Shown in pieces: positions 1 to 8,171 of a DNA stretch of 64,000 bases (within the stretch, counting starts at the first letter, position 1; each line of letters begins with the position of its first letter). A program made the translations under genes and the position numbers. A model generated the notes under the pieces. It did no database searches and had not been told where the DNA came from. It saw nothing but the letters and a program-made list of their open reading frames with translations. The stretch comes from Vibrio hepatarius (GTDB lineage Bacteria > Pseudomonadota > Gammaproteobacteria > Enterobacterales > Vibrionaceae): positions 1-64,000 of the forward strand of contig NZ_LHPI01000018.1 in assembly GCF_001274785.1 (NCBI RefSeq), given 5' to 3'.

Positions 1-8
1 GTTTATAT

Positions 9-20
9 TGTTAAAGAGCT
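9..20 (-). promoter_or_regulatory. rRNA operon boxA antitermination element
   Basis: Read on the minus strand, this is GCTCTTTAACAAT, which matches the boxA of gammaproteobacterial rRNA leaders (TGCTCTTTAACA). It lies just downstream of two tandem promoters and points out of the window, so a 16S rRNA gene should begin a short distance beyond the left edge. Confidence 0.8.
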
Positions 21-51
21 TTGCTATGAGACTTACTCAAAGCGGACGGTC

Positions 52-79
52 ATTTTAGCGAGATAACTTATTGTGTCAA
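52..79 (-). promoter_or_regulatory. rRNA operon promoter P2
   Basis: On the minus strand a perfect -35 TTGACA (79-74) and a -10 TAAAAT (57-52) are separated by 16 bp. It sits downstream of a P1-type promoter and upstream of boxA, as in the tandem P1/P2 arrangement of enteric and Vibrio rRNA operons. Confidence 0.75.
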
Positions 80-176
80 ACACTTTTTTCGTTATTTCTT
101 TGAAAGTAACTTTGGTTAACTTTCACCGTCTTGCTGCCTTGCTTTTCAGCTCGGTTTCCCGTGACAACGGAGGCGC

Positions 177-230
177 ATTATAGGGAGGAATTCAAAAGGC
201 GCAATAGAAAATATGGAAAAAACTCGCATT
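177..230 (-). promoter_or_regulatory. rRNA operon promoter P1 with UP element
   Basis: The minus strand has a -10 TATAAT (182-177) embedded in CTCCCTATAATGCGCC, nearly identical to E. coli rrn P1, followed by the GC-rich discriminator that makes such promoters ppGpp-sensitive. The -35 is TTGCGC with a 16-bp spacer. An A/T-rich stretch upstream (about 205-230) is a plausible UP element. The short ORF that can be drawn over this stretch on the plus strand is fortuitous. Confidence 0.8.
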
Positions 231-277
231 TTGGATTCGTTCGTTCACATTTCAACCAAACTGTATTAAAGACAAAC

Positions 278-306
278 AAAAAGGGCCTATCAAGGCCCTT
301 TTTAGT
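278..306 (-). terminator. clpB terminator
   Basis: Stem AGGGCCT/AAGGCCC closed by a short loop and flanked by A and T runs on both sides. It ends clpB and shields the divergent rRNA promoter region. Confidence 0.85.
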
Positions 307-314
307 TAACTTAA

Positions 315-2888
315 TTACTGATGCGCAATGATCTGGTCGTTGCTAACTACCAACTTAATTGGCTTATCTGGAACTACATTCCCCGCCAATATTTCTTTGG
401 CTAGTGGGTTTTCGACACTTTGTTGGATCGCACGCTTCAACGGACGCGCACCGTATACTGGGTCGAAACCGACTTGAGCAATATGTTCGAGCGCTTTGTC
501 TGACACCTCAAGCACAAAGCCTTTCTCTTCCATTCGTGACGCTAAGCGTTGCAACTGAATAGAAGCAATCGACTTGATATGGTCTTGTCCGAGTGGATGG
601 AACACGACACTCTCATCAACACGGTTAAGAAACTCAGGACGGAAGTGTTTGCTAACAACATCCATCACCTGCTCTTTCATACCTTCGTAATCCAGCGAGC
701 CGAAATTCTCTTGAATACGTGTTGAACCCAAGTTAGATGTCATGATAACCACAGTATTACGGAAATCTACCGTTCTACCCTGCCCGTCAGTGAGTCTACC
801 ATCATCCAATACTTGCAGCAGAATATTAAACACGTCCGGATGCGCTTTCTCTACTTCATCAAGTAGGATGACAGAATAAGGTTTACGCCTTACCGCTTCG
901 GTTAGGTAACCACCTTCTTCATACCCCACATAACCTGGAGGTGCACCGACCAATCGCGCCACAGAGTGCTTCTCCATGAACTCAGACATATCGATACGAA
1001 CCATCGCATCTTCACTGTCGAACATAAAGCTCGCCAGTGTTTTACAAAGTTCGGTTTTACCAACCCCGGTTGGACCTAAGAATAGGAACGAACCAATTGG
1101 TCGATTTGGATCAGACAATCCAGCTCGACTACGACGAATCGCATTCGATACCACTTCCACCGCTTCGACTTGACCAATCACACGTTTGTGTAACACGTCT
1201 TCCATGCGCAGCAGTTTCTCTTTTTCTGCTTCCAGCATTTTGGATACTGGAATCCCCGTTTGTTTCGAGAGTACTTCGGCGATTTCGTTGTCTGTAACCT
1301 TATTGCGTAGCAAGGTCATCTCTTGCATTTCAGCCTGTGTCGCAAGATCGAGTTGTTTCTCTAACTCAGGGATACGACCGTACTGAAGCTCAGACATTCT
1401 GTTTAAATCGCCCGCTCGACGTGCGAACTCCATATCCATACGCGCTTGCTCAAGCTCAGACTTGATATGCTGCGTACCAGAGAGGGCTGCTTTCTCTGCG
1501 TTCCAAACTTCTTCTAACTCAGCAAACTCTCGCTCTTTCTCCGCCAACTCTTCGTTGAGCATGTTTAAGCGTTTTTCACTCGCGTCATCATGCTCGTTGT
1601 TTAGCGCTTGCTGCTCAATTTTAAGCTGGATGATTTTACGCTCCAACTTATCCAGAGCTTCTGGTTTCGAGTCTATTTGCATTCTGATGCTAGACGCTGC
1701 CTCGTCGATCAAGTCAATTGCTTTATCCGGCAACTGACGGTCAGAAATATAACGGTGCGACAAGCTTGCCGCTGCAACGATAGCAGGGTCAGTAATTTCT
1801 ACGTGGTGGTGTAATTCGTAACGCTCTTTCAAACCACGCAAAATCGCTACTGTATCTTCAACCGACGGTTCATCCACCAGCACTTTTTGGAAACGACGTT
1901 CTAACGCTGGATCCTTTTCAATATATTGGCGGTACTCATCTAATGTCGTCGCACCAACACAATGTAGCTCACCACGAGCAAGCGCAGGCTTGAGCATATT
2001 ACCTGCATCCATAGAGCCTTCGCCTTTACCCGCACCGACCATAGTGTGCACTTCGTCTATAAAGAGGATGACGTTGCCCTCTTCTTTCGCCAGTTCGTTA
2101 AGAACTGATTTCAAGCGCTCTTCGAACTCACCACGGTATTTGGCACCAGCCACTAACGCGCCCATATCCAACGCCAGTACGCGGCGGCCGCGAAGGCCTT
2201 CCGGAACTTCGTTATTAATGATGCGTTGAGCAAGCCCTTCAACAATGGCCGTTTTACCCACACCAGGCTCACCGATGATCACTGGGTTGTTTTTGGTACG
2301 ACGCTGCAACACCTGGATAGTGCGGCGGATTTCATCGTCACGGCCGATCACCGGATCCAATTTACCTTGCTCAGCGCGTTCGGTCAGGTCAATGGTGAAC
2401 TTCTCAAGTGCTTGGCGAAGCTCTTCCGCATTTGGATCATTAACTTTCTGTCCGCCACGCACTTTATCGATCGCTTCGCTGATCTTTGCTTCGGTTAGAC
2501 CTTGCTCTTTTAGCAATGCGCCTAATGGACCACGATCTTCAATCGCCGCCAGCAAAAAGATCTCTGACGAGATATAGGTATCTTGGCGCTTTTGCGCGAC
2601 CTTATCACACAGGTTAAAAAGAGTGCCCATTGAGCTAGAAAGCTGCACATCCCCACCAATACCACTCACTTTCGGTAGTCGGTCAAGGATTTCGCTCAAT
2701 TTAGAACGCAGTTGAGTCACATCGACATTAAGCATGGTTAGCAATGGACGGATCGGACTACCGTCTTGATCCATTAATGCCACCATCAGGTGTACCGGTT
2801 CGATGTATTGATGGTCGCGGCCTAACGCCAACGATTGAGCGTCAGATATCGCGATTTGAAATTTACTTGTGAATCTGTCAAGACGCAT
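315..2888 (-). CDS. clpB: ClpB protein disaggregase
   Basis: Hexameric AAA+ chaperone that, with DnaK/DnaJ/GrpE, pulls polypeptides out of cytoplasmic aggregates. The 857 residues match the usual family length. An N-terminal Clp_N domain (about 1-145) comes first, then AAA-1 with Walker A GEPGVGKT (206-213) and Walker B VILFIDEVH. A coiled-coil M domain (about 400-525) follows, then AAA-2 with GPTGVGKT (about 605) and a C-terminal D2-small domain. The start MRLDRFTSKF is the family start. Transcribed alone behind a candidate sigma-32 promoter and closed by its own terminator. Confidence 0.98.
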   Translation of the reverse strand: MRLDRFTSKFQIAISDAQSLALGRDHQYIEPVHLMVALMDQDGSPIRPLLTMLNVDVTQLRSKLSEILDRLPKVSGIGGDVQLSSSMGTLFNLCDKVAQKRQDTYISSEIFLLAAIEDRGPLGALLKEQGLTEAKISEAIDKVRGGQKVNDPNAEELRQALEKFTIDLTERAEQGKLDPVIGRDDEIRRTIQVLQRRTKNNPVIIGEPGVGKTAIVEGLAQRIINNEVPEGLRGRRVLALDMGALVAGAKYRGEFEERLKSVLNELAKEEGNVILFIDEVHTMVGAGKGEGSMDAGNMLKPALARGELHCVGATTLDEYRQYIEKDPALERRFQKVLVDEPSVEDTVAILRGLKERYELHHHVEITDPAIVAAASLSHRYISDRQLPDKAIDLIDEAASSIRMQIDSKPEALDKLERKIIQLKIEQQALNNEHDDASEKRLNMLNEELAEKEREFAELEEVWNAEKAALSGTQHIKSELEQARMDMEFARRAGDLNRMSELQYGRIPELEKQLDLATQAEMQEMTLLRNKVTDNEIAEVLSKQTGIPVSKMLEAEKEKLLRMEDVLHKRVIGQVEAVEVVSNAIRRSRAGLSDPNRPIGSFLFLGPTGVGKTELCKTLASFMFDSEDAMVRIDMSEFMEKHSVARLVGAPPGYVGYEEGGYLTEAVRRKPYSVILLDEVEKAHPDVFNILLQVLDDGRLTDGQGRTVDFRNTVVIMTSNLGSTRIQENFGSLDYEGMKEQVMDVVSKHFRPEFLNRVDESVVFHPLGQDHIKSIASIQLQRLASRMEEKGFVLEVSDKALEHIAQVGFDPVYGARPLKRAIQQSVENPLAKEILAGNVVPDKPIKLVVSNDQIIAHQ

Positions 2889-2934
2889 ATCTACCTTCCT
2901 AACCTCAAATAGAAGAATTCTTTAGTCAGTTAGA

Positions 2935-2964
2935 AAGATGGTTACGTCAGCGAAGATTTTCAAG
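2935..2964 (-). promoter_or_regulatory. Candidate sigma-32 (heat-shock) promoter of clpB
   Basis: On the minus strand a perfect CTTGAAA -35 (2964-2958) is followed after 15 bp by ACCATCTT (2942-2935), resembling the RpoH -10 CCCCATNT. It lies about 50 bp upstream of the clpB start. The -35 is convincing and the -10 is partial. ClpB is a classic RpoH target in Gammaproteobacteria. Confidence 0.6.
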
Positions 2965-3000
2965 GGGAATAGATCGCTTCCCCTAAAATTTAGGTGGGTA

Positions 3001-3729
3001 TTATTGCTCGATCCAGATAAAACTCGCTTGGCGGCCAGTTTTACCGTCTCGGCGGTAAGAGTAAAAACGCTCTGCGTCGTTGTAGGTACATAAATCGCTG
3101 TAGTAAACCGCCATCACTCCCGCTTTATTCAAACGTTGAGTCACCAGCATATTCATATCAGCATGCCATTTGCCCTCAATGTTTTTGGGCGTAAACGCTT
3201 TTTCGGCTTGAGAGTCAAACGTGCAAAACGCATCCAGTACATCTTTACCGACTTCAAATGCGCTTTGACCAATCGCAGGACCAATCCACGCCAACACCTC
3301 ACCGTCAAACTTTTGCAGCGCTTGTTCAACGATGCCACCCGCTAAACCTCGCCAGCCCGCATGCACCGCCGCAACTTGGGTCCCTGTGGTGTTGGTGAGC
3401 AACACAGGTAAACAATCAGCGGTCATAGCACTACAAACCACATTCGCAGATTGTGTAAACAAACCATCTGCATCCAGAACCTCGTCGGTCGGAGAGCTGA
3501 CTTCCAATACAAGCGTAGAATGAGTTTGATTAAGCCAAATTGGTCGTGATGGCATATTGGCATGTTCGAACAACCATTGGCGGTTACTCGCAACGACTGC
3601 GGCATCATCCCCAACATGGCTACCAAGGTTTAAACCTTGGTAAGGCGCATGAGAAAACCCGCCAATGCGAGTCGACGCAAAAGCTTTAATATTGCTCGGT
3701 GCTGGCCAGTTAGGGACGATCATTTCCAT
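3001..3729 (-). CDS. pgeF: Purine nucleoside phosphorylase / YfiH (PgeF) family protein
   Basis: YfiH/LACC1-family (Cu-oxidase_4) protein of 242 residues. Family members have been described as polyphenol oxidases, as purine nucleosidase/phosphorylases, and as a peptidoglycan-editing factor that stops mis-incorporation of serine in E. coli murein. The metal/active-site motifs NQTHST, TADCLPVLL and VHAGWRG are all present. Its start is 2 bases after the rluD stop, so the two are translationally coupled. The exact physiological reaction in this organism cannot be settled from sequence. Confidence 0.93.
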   Translation of the reverse strand: MEMIVPNWPAPSNIKAFASTRIGGFSHAPYQGLNLGSHVGDDAAVVASNRQWLFEHANMPSRPIWLNQTHSTLVLEVSSPTDEVLDADGLFTQSANVVCSAMTADCLPVLLTNTTGTQVAAVHAGWRGLAGGIVEQALQKFDGEVLAWIGPAIGQSAFEVGKDVLDAFCTFDSQAEKAFTPKNIEGKWHADMNMLVTQRLNKAGVMAVYYSDLCTYNDAERFYSYRRDGKTGRQASFIWIEQ

Positions 3730-3731
3730 GC

Positions 3732-4709
3732 TTAGTAATCTTCTTCCAAGCCATGTTCTTGCGTATCTTGACGAAGCGCTTCTGCCATTTCAACCATGTC
3801 ATCAGGTACATCAGCATGAAACTCTAATTGTTCGCCAGTAACTGGATGTTCAAACCTTAGCATCACCGCATGGAGTGCCTGACGGTCGAAACTACGGATC
3901 TTCTCCGCCAATTCCTGAGTCGCACCAGATGGAATACGCGCGCGACCACCATAGGCAGTATCGCCCAACAGCGGATGTTGCAAGTAAGCCATGTGTACAC
4001 GAATTTGGTGTGTACGACCAGTTTCCAAACGTAGACGAATACGAGTATGTTCGCGGAAATGCTCCGCTACTCGGTAATGCGTCACCGCTGGCTTGCCCAT
4101 TGGGCTGACTGCCATCAGAGTACGTTTGGTAGAATGGCGACCAATGGGTTGTTCAACCTTACCACCTGCAGTCATACGACCAATCGCAATTGCTTCGTAC
4201 TCACGAGTGATATTGCGTTTTTGTAGCGCACGAACCAAACGCGTTTGCGCTGGTACCGTTTTCGCTACCACCATAAGACCCGTGGTATCTTTATCTAGAC
4301 GATGGACAATACCTGCGCGCGGCACTTCTGCAATCGCTGGGTAATGATGCAACAATGCATTCAATACTGTGCCATCCGGTGTGCCAGCACCTGGATGAAC
4401 CACGAAGTCACGTGGCTTGTTGATCACAATAATGTCGTCATCTTCGTAGACGATATCCAAAGGAATATCTTGCGCTTCCCAGCGCTCTTCATCTTCAAGT
4501 TCCGCTTGCAGTGTAATGACCTCACCGCCCATCACCTTAGTACGGGGTTTCTTGACAACTTCACCATCGACTTGGACTTTACCTTCCAAAAGCCACTCTT
4601 TTAAACGAGAGCGAGAGAAGTCGGCGAATAATTCGGCGATAGCTTGGTCAAGACGCTGACCTAATTGGCTATCTTTAATTGTGTTGGTTAATTCAATCTG
4701 CTGAGCCAT
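3732..4709 (-). CDS. rluD: 23S rRNA pseudouridine(1911/1915/1917) synthase RluD
   Basis: Makes the three pseudouridines in helix 69 of 23S rRNA, needed for normal ribosome assembly and termination. The 325-residue protein has an N-terminal S4 RNA-binding domain (about 18-80). The RluA-type catalytic domain follows, with motif HRLDKDTTGL carrying the catalytic Asp and the downstream GRTHQIRVH motif. First gene of a two-gene unit with pgeF, divergent from bamD, as in most Gammaproteobacteria. Confidence 0.97.
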   Translation of the reverse strand: MAQQIELTNTIKDSQLGQRLDQAIAELFADFSRSRLKEWLLEGKVQVDGEVVKKPRTKVMGGEVITLQAELEDEERWEAQDIPLDIVYEDDDIIVINKPRDFVVHPGAGTPDGTVLNALLHHYPAIAEVPRAGIVHRLDKDTTGLMVVAKTVPAQTRLVRALQKRNITREYEAIAIGRMTAGGKVEQPIGRHSTKRTLMAVSPMGKPAVTHYRVAEHFREHTRIRLRLETGRTHQIRVHMAYLQHPLLGDTAYGGRARIPSGATQELAEKIRSFDRQALHAVMLRFEHPVTGEQLEFHADVPDDMVEMAEALRQDTQEHGLEEDY

Positions 4710-4843
4710 GTCGAACTTTTTTAAAAACTGAGAGACTAATCGTCACTACTGTGGAAAAATATAATATTTGGACATTGTATCTGTTACCGTCCAGAAAGTA
4801 ACGGAAGCAACGAAATATTTATCTGAAGGAACCGAATCCTGAC

Positions 4844-5569
4844 ATGAAAAAGCATACCTTATCTGGCTTATTGGCGTTATCAGTACTGGTTGGCTGCTCA
4901 AGCAGCGACGAGGTCGTCCCAGATGTTCCTCCATCAGAGCTTTACTCTGAAGCTCAAGTTGCACTGCAAAGTGGCAATTGGCTGTCGGCAATCAGTCAGC
5001 TAGAAGCTTTGGACTCTCGTTATCCATTTGGTGCTTATTCAGATCAAGTTCAACTCGACCTTATCTACGCTTACTACAAAAATGACGATTTAGCGCTGGG
5101 GCTGGCGACTATTGAGCGCTTCACACGCTTAAACCCTACTCACGAAAAGTTAGACTGGGTGTTATACATGCGTGGTCTGACTCACATGGCACAAGATCGC
5201 AACTTTATGCACGACCTATTTAACATTGACCGTGCTGACCGCGACCCTGAACCCGTTAAAAAAGCGTTTGCAGACTTCAAACGCTTACTGGAGCGTTACC
5301 CAACCAGTCCATATGCAGAAGATGCGCAGAAACGCATGTACGCGCTTAAAAACCGTCTTGCGGAATACGATTTAGCCACAGCAGATTTCTACTTACGACG
5401 TGAAGCTTGGATCGCGGCAATTAACCGTGCTCAAGAATTACAAAAGACTTATCCGGATACAGAAGCGGCGCGTAAATCGTTAGACATCCAACTGGAAGCT
5501 TACAAAGAGCTTGGGTTGACAGACGCTATTGAACGCACAGAGAAGCTGATGGAACTCAATCCGCGTTAA
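4844..5569 (+). CDS. bamD: Outer membrane assembly lipoprotein BamD
   Basis: Essential lipoprotein of the BAM complex that folds beta-barrel proteins into the outer membrane. A lipoprotein signal peptide ends in lipobox LVGC (Cys about residue 18), followed by SSS, consistent with outer-membrane sorting. The rest (about 28-240) is a run of TPR-like helices typical of BamD/YfiO, and the 241 residues are normal length. Divergent from rluD and followed by a strong terminator. Confidence 0.97.
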   Translation: MKKHTLSGLLALSVLVGCSSSDEVVPDVPPSELYSEAQVALQSGNWLSAISQLEALDSRYPFGAYSDQVQLDLIYAYYKNDDLALGLATIERFTRLNPTHEKLDWVLYMRGLTHMAQDRNFMHDLFNIDRADRDPEPVKKAFADFKRLLERYPTSPYAEDAQKRMYALKNRLAEYDLATADFYLRREAWIAAINRAQELQKTYPDTEAARKSLDIQLEAYKELGLTDAIERTEKLMELNPR

Positions 5570-5589
5570 GCTTGCAAAATTGATAGTCT

Positions 5590-5617
5590 GAAGCCGCCTA
5601 CTTAAAGGCGGCTTTTT
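5590..5617 (+). terminator. bamD terminator
   Basis: Stem AAGCCGCC/GGCGGCTT with a short loop and an uninterrupted T run, 20 bases after the bamD stop. Confidence 0.92.
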
Positions 5618-5979
5618 TTGTGCTTTAGCGAAACAAGCACGTGGTGAATTCGATGAATCCAAGCACTGCACTGTATCAATGCGGCTAAACATATCGCACA
5701 ACATTCATCGGCATAAATTGCTTAAGAAGACACTGGAATAAAGAGGGGAAATGAAACGGGAGAAGTTCTGGAAGATAATTCACATTTTGAGTTGTTCAAT
5801 CTTCACGCAATGACTTTTATTGAGCCGAACCCCGCCCCTAAAAAGTAGAAGATTTTTAGTAACTTACTCTTCTCAATCTAATGAGTTTTTTCTTCAAAAC
5901 AAGCTTTTTTATGCATAAACACAACTACTCTTTGAGTTGGATCACGTTTAAATTTAGTCGGTAAAGCACCCCATAAAAT
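5618..5979. other. Intergenic region with no recognisable gene
   Basis: About 360 bases between the bamD terminator and the raiA promoter region. I see no ORF with a usable ribosome site, no tRNA-like fold and no strong terminator that would suggest a small RNA. The only short ORF (from 5751) has its GAGGGG only two bases from the ATG. A weak CTCA/TGAG stem followed by TTTTTT occurs near 5876-5891. Confidence 0.4.
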
Positions 5980-5999
5980 AATGATCTATGTCACATTAT
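5980..5999. promoter_or_regulatory. CRP-like site upstream of raiA
   Basis: AATGATCTATGTCACATT resembles the CRP consensus AAATGTGATCTAGATCACATTT: the right half TCACA is perfect and the left half TGA is partial. It lies about 65 bases upstream of raiA. Catabolite control of ribosome-hibernation factors is known in enterics, but binding here is inference. Confidence 0.4.
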
Positions 6000-6059
6000 T
6001 TTGTGATGGGATGGGTAATCTGGAGTTAACCCATGAGGGATTACACAGAGGAAACATAT

Positions 6060-6389
6060 ATGAAAGTAAACATCACTGGTAAAAACATCGACATCACCTC
6101 TGCAATCCGTGCTCACATTGAGAGCAAGTTTAAAAAACTAGAAAAGTGGCAAGTAGACATCATCGGTTGTCAGGCAAGCTTCAGCGAGGAGCCAAATAAG
6201 CAGAAGAAATTTGAAGCTGTCATCACCGTACCAAAAGGCAAACTTGTTGCTTCAGCAGTACATGAAGATTTATACGCTGCCGTTAATGAGGTAGAACAGA
6301 AACTAGAACGTCAGCTAAACAAACTACGCCATAAACCAGAAGCTCGCCGAGCAGATAAGCCGGAGCTGGAAGAGGCTGAAACAGAGTAA
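6060..6389 (+). CDS. raiA: Ribosome-associated inhibitor RaiA (short-HPF family)
   Basis: Stationary-phase ribosome hibernation factor that binds the 30S decoding region and blocks tRNA/mRNA binding. The start MKVNITGKNIDIT is chosen because it follows AGAGGAAAC at proper spacing. The in-frame ATG nine codons upstream adds a non-conserved MRDYTEETY and has no ribosome site. The 109-residue protein shows the beta-alpha-beta S30AE fold with basic residues (HIESKFKKLEKW) and an acidic, charged C-terminal tail. It lies between bamD and the phe leader, as in V. cholerae. Confidence 0.93.
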   Translation: MKVNITGKNIDITSAIRAHIESKFKKLEKWQVDIIGCQASFSEEPNKQKKFEAVITVPKGKLVASAVHEDLYAAVNEVEQKLERQLNKLRHKPEARRADKPELEEAETE

Positions 6390-6427
6390 TCCTTGTAAGA
6401 ATGCTCAATTCGCAGAGGAATCAAGAA

Positions 6428-6453
6428 GTAGCGCCGAAAGGCGCTATTTTTTT
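6428..6453 (+). terminator. raiA terminator
   Basis: TAGCGCC/GGCGCTA stem with GAAA-type loop and eight T residues, placed about 40 bases after the raiA stop. Confidence 0.9.
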
Positions 6454-6455
6454 GC

Positions 6456-6484
6456 TTGACGCTCCATGAGCGGTTGCTTATTGT
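6456..6484 (+). promoter_or_regulatory. pheL-pheA promoter
   Basis: -35 TTGACG, 17-bp spacer, -10 TATTGT. A transcript starting near 6491 would contain the leader ORF and attenuator and nothing else, which is the geometry expected for an attenuated operon. Confidence 0.6.
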
Positions 6485-6514
6485 GTTTGCAGCTTAATTG
6501 AAAAGTAACGCATT

Positions 6515-6562
6515 ATGACACCAACTATTCTGTTCTTTTTTGACTTCTTTTTTCTCCACTAA
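6515..6562 (+). CDS. pheL: pheA leader peptide PheL
   Basis: A 15-codon ORF reading MTPTILFFFDFFFLH, with six phenylalanine codons in two runs of three. It lies directly upstream of an antiterminator/terminator pair and pheA. When charged tRNA-Phe is scarce the ribosome stalls here, so the terminator does not form. The length and Phe runs resemble the E. coli pheA leader peptide. Confidence 0.93.
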   Translation: MTPTILFFFDFFFLH

Positions 6563-6565
6563 CAC

Positions 6566-6640
6566 TGGAGGCTCTCTCGTTTTCGAAAGATAAGTCAAGA
6601 ACGAACAGAAGGCCTCCCAAACGGGAGGCTTTTTTATTTT
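6566..6640 (+). promoter_or_regulatory. pheA transcription attenuator
   Basis: Two mutually exclusive hairpins are visible. GGAGGC near 6567 can pair with GCCTCC at 6612-6617 (antiterminator). GCCTCC can instead pair with GGGAGGC at 6623-6629, followed by TTTTTTATTTT (terminator, 6611-6640). Together with the Phe-rich leader this is a standard ribosome-mediated attenuator controlling pheA. Confidence 0.9.
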
Positions 6641-6652
6641 AAGGAATACAGG

Positions 6653-7831
6653 ATGACTGAACAAAAATACTCTCTTGAAGAGATACGCTTGAGACTTAAT
6701 GAGCTTGATGACCAGCTATTAAAGCTGCTCTCTGAGCGCAGAAAGATGAGTATTGAAGTCGCCAAAAGTAAAGTGGAAACCTCTAAGCCTGTGCGTGACG
6801 CCTCTCGCGAACAGCAGTTGCTGGTCAAGCTGATCAACGCTGGTCGTGATAAATACGAGCTAGACGCGCAGTACATCACCAAGCTGTTCCACACCATCAT
6901 TGAAGATTCAGTTCTACTCCAGCAGTCGTACCTACAAAACCTTGCTAACCCAGAACTCAGCCGTAAGCCTTTGGCGCGCGTCGCTTTCTTGGGCTCGAAA
7001 GGCTCTTACTCTCACCTCGCGAGCCGTGAATTCTTTAGCCGTAAGAACACCGAGCTTATCGAGCTCAACTGCGAACAATTTAAGGAAGTCGCGAATACGG
7101 TTGAATCGGGTCACGCCGACTACGGTGTACTGCCGATTGAGAACACCAGCTCGGGCTCAATCAACGAAGTGTACGATTTGCTACAGCACACCACGTTATA
7201 CATCGTCGGTGAACTGACACTACCGATCGAACATTGCTTGGTGGCTACCTCAGACATCCGCTTGGAAGAGATTAAAACCCTCTACTCTCACCCTCAGCCT
7301 TATCAGCAATGCAGTGAGTTTTTAAGCAAATTAAAAGGCGTGAAGCTTGAGTCATGCGCCAGCACTGCAGATGCGATGCGTAAAGTCCAAGAATTAAACC
7401 GTAGCGATGTCGCGGCGATTGGAAACTCTTCGAGTGGCAAGCTATACGGTTTGCAAGCGATCCAAAACAACATTGCCAACCAAACCGAAAACCACACTCG
7501 CTTTATCGTGGTTGCCCGTAAACCGGTCGAAGTGTCGGCACAAATACCAGCGAAAACCACATTAATCATGTCAACAGCACAAGACGCAGGCTCACTGGTT
7601 GAGACACTGCTGGTGCTTCAACGCTACGGAATCAACATGACGAAACTTGAGTCTCGTCCAATTATGGGCAATCCATGGGAAGAAATGTTTTATGTTGATC
7701 TGGAGTCTCACCTGGACTCCGAAGAGATGCAACAAGCCCTAAATGGACTAACCAAGATCACAAAACATCTGAAAGTTCTTGGCTGCTACCCGAGTGAAAA
7801 TGTGAAACCGACCCAAATCAAGTTGCAGTAA
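6653..7831 (+). CDS. pheA: Bifunctional chorismate mutase / prephenate dehydratase (P-protein)
   Basis: Converts chorismate to prephenate and then to phenylpyruvate, the committed branch to phenylalanine. The domains of the 392-residue protein are in order. An AroQ chorismate mutase (about 5-90, LDDQLLKLLSERR) is followed by prephenate dehydratase (about 105-285, with ENTSSGSINEVYDLL). A C-terminal ACT domain (about 297-375) carries ESRP and the Phe-binding loop for feedback inhibition. AAGGAATACAGG provides the ribosome site, right after the attenuator. Confidence 0.97.
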   Translation: MTEQKYSLEEIRLRLNELDDQLLKLLSERRKMSIEVAKSKVETSKPVRDASREQQLLVKLINAGRDKYELDAQYITKLFHTIIEDSVLLQQSYLQNLANPELSRKPLARVAFLGSKGSYSHLASREFFSRKNTELIELNCEQFKEVANTVESGHADYGVLPIENTSSGSINEVYDLLQHTTLYIVGELTLPIEHCLVATSDIRLEEIKTLYSHPQPYQQCSEFLSKLKGVKLESCASTADAMRKVQELNRSDVAAIGNSSSGKLYGLQAIQNNIANQTENHTRFIVVARKPVEVSAQIPAKTTLIMSTAQDAGSLVETLLVLQRYGINMTKLESRPIMGNPWEEMFYVDLESHLDSEEMQQALNGLTKITKHLKVLGCYPSENVKPTQIKLQ

Positions 7832-7971
7832 AATAACTCTACCGAGTTCAAATAATTCTATTCTTTAGCTGACACCTCTAATCGATGCTCTTACTATTCA
7901 TGGCTTAAGTTGCATATTAGTTGTGTGTCAGCCTAATAACTGACGCTGATAAGCATTGATCGACGTAATTG

Positions 7972-8152
7972 TTTTACCAATCACAGTAAGTAAACGGCCA
8001 GAGACAGCACGATAAAAACGCATGAGAACAAGGCGAATTTTTTCGATAAGTAGTGATTCTTCAATCAGCTTACTTTGAAACGAAAAAGTCGACGACGTTA
8101 ACGAGTGTTTTAACAAGCTAAAATGAACAGTTACTTACTCAGGTTGGTATAA
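7972..8152. repeat. MITE-like palindromic Vibrio repeat (181 bp)
   Basis: The two ends are imperfect inverted repeats: TTTTACCAATCACAGTAAGT at the left and ACTTACTCAGGTTGGTATAA at the right, with 18 of 22 terminal positions matching when complemented. The interior holds further short motifs (GAGAACAAGGCGAA, TACTTTGAAACGAAAAA) that I associate with dispersed intergenic repeats of vibrios. There is no coding capacity. It fills most of the 340-base pheA-nspS gap and ends about 20 bases before nspS. Confidence 0.7.
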
Positions 8153-8171
8153 AAGGTGCCAAACAGTCAGT

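Noticed and set aside
131..331. 66-codon plus-strand ORF at the left end
   Set aside because: It runs through the rRNA P1 promoter and the clpB terminator and has no ribosome site; fortuitous.
5751..5813. Possible 20-residue ORF (MKREKFWKIIHIL...) after GAGGGG
   Set aside because: The ribosome site is only two bases from the ATG and the product shows no recognisable character.
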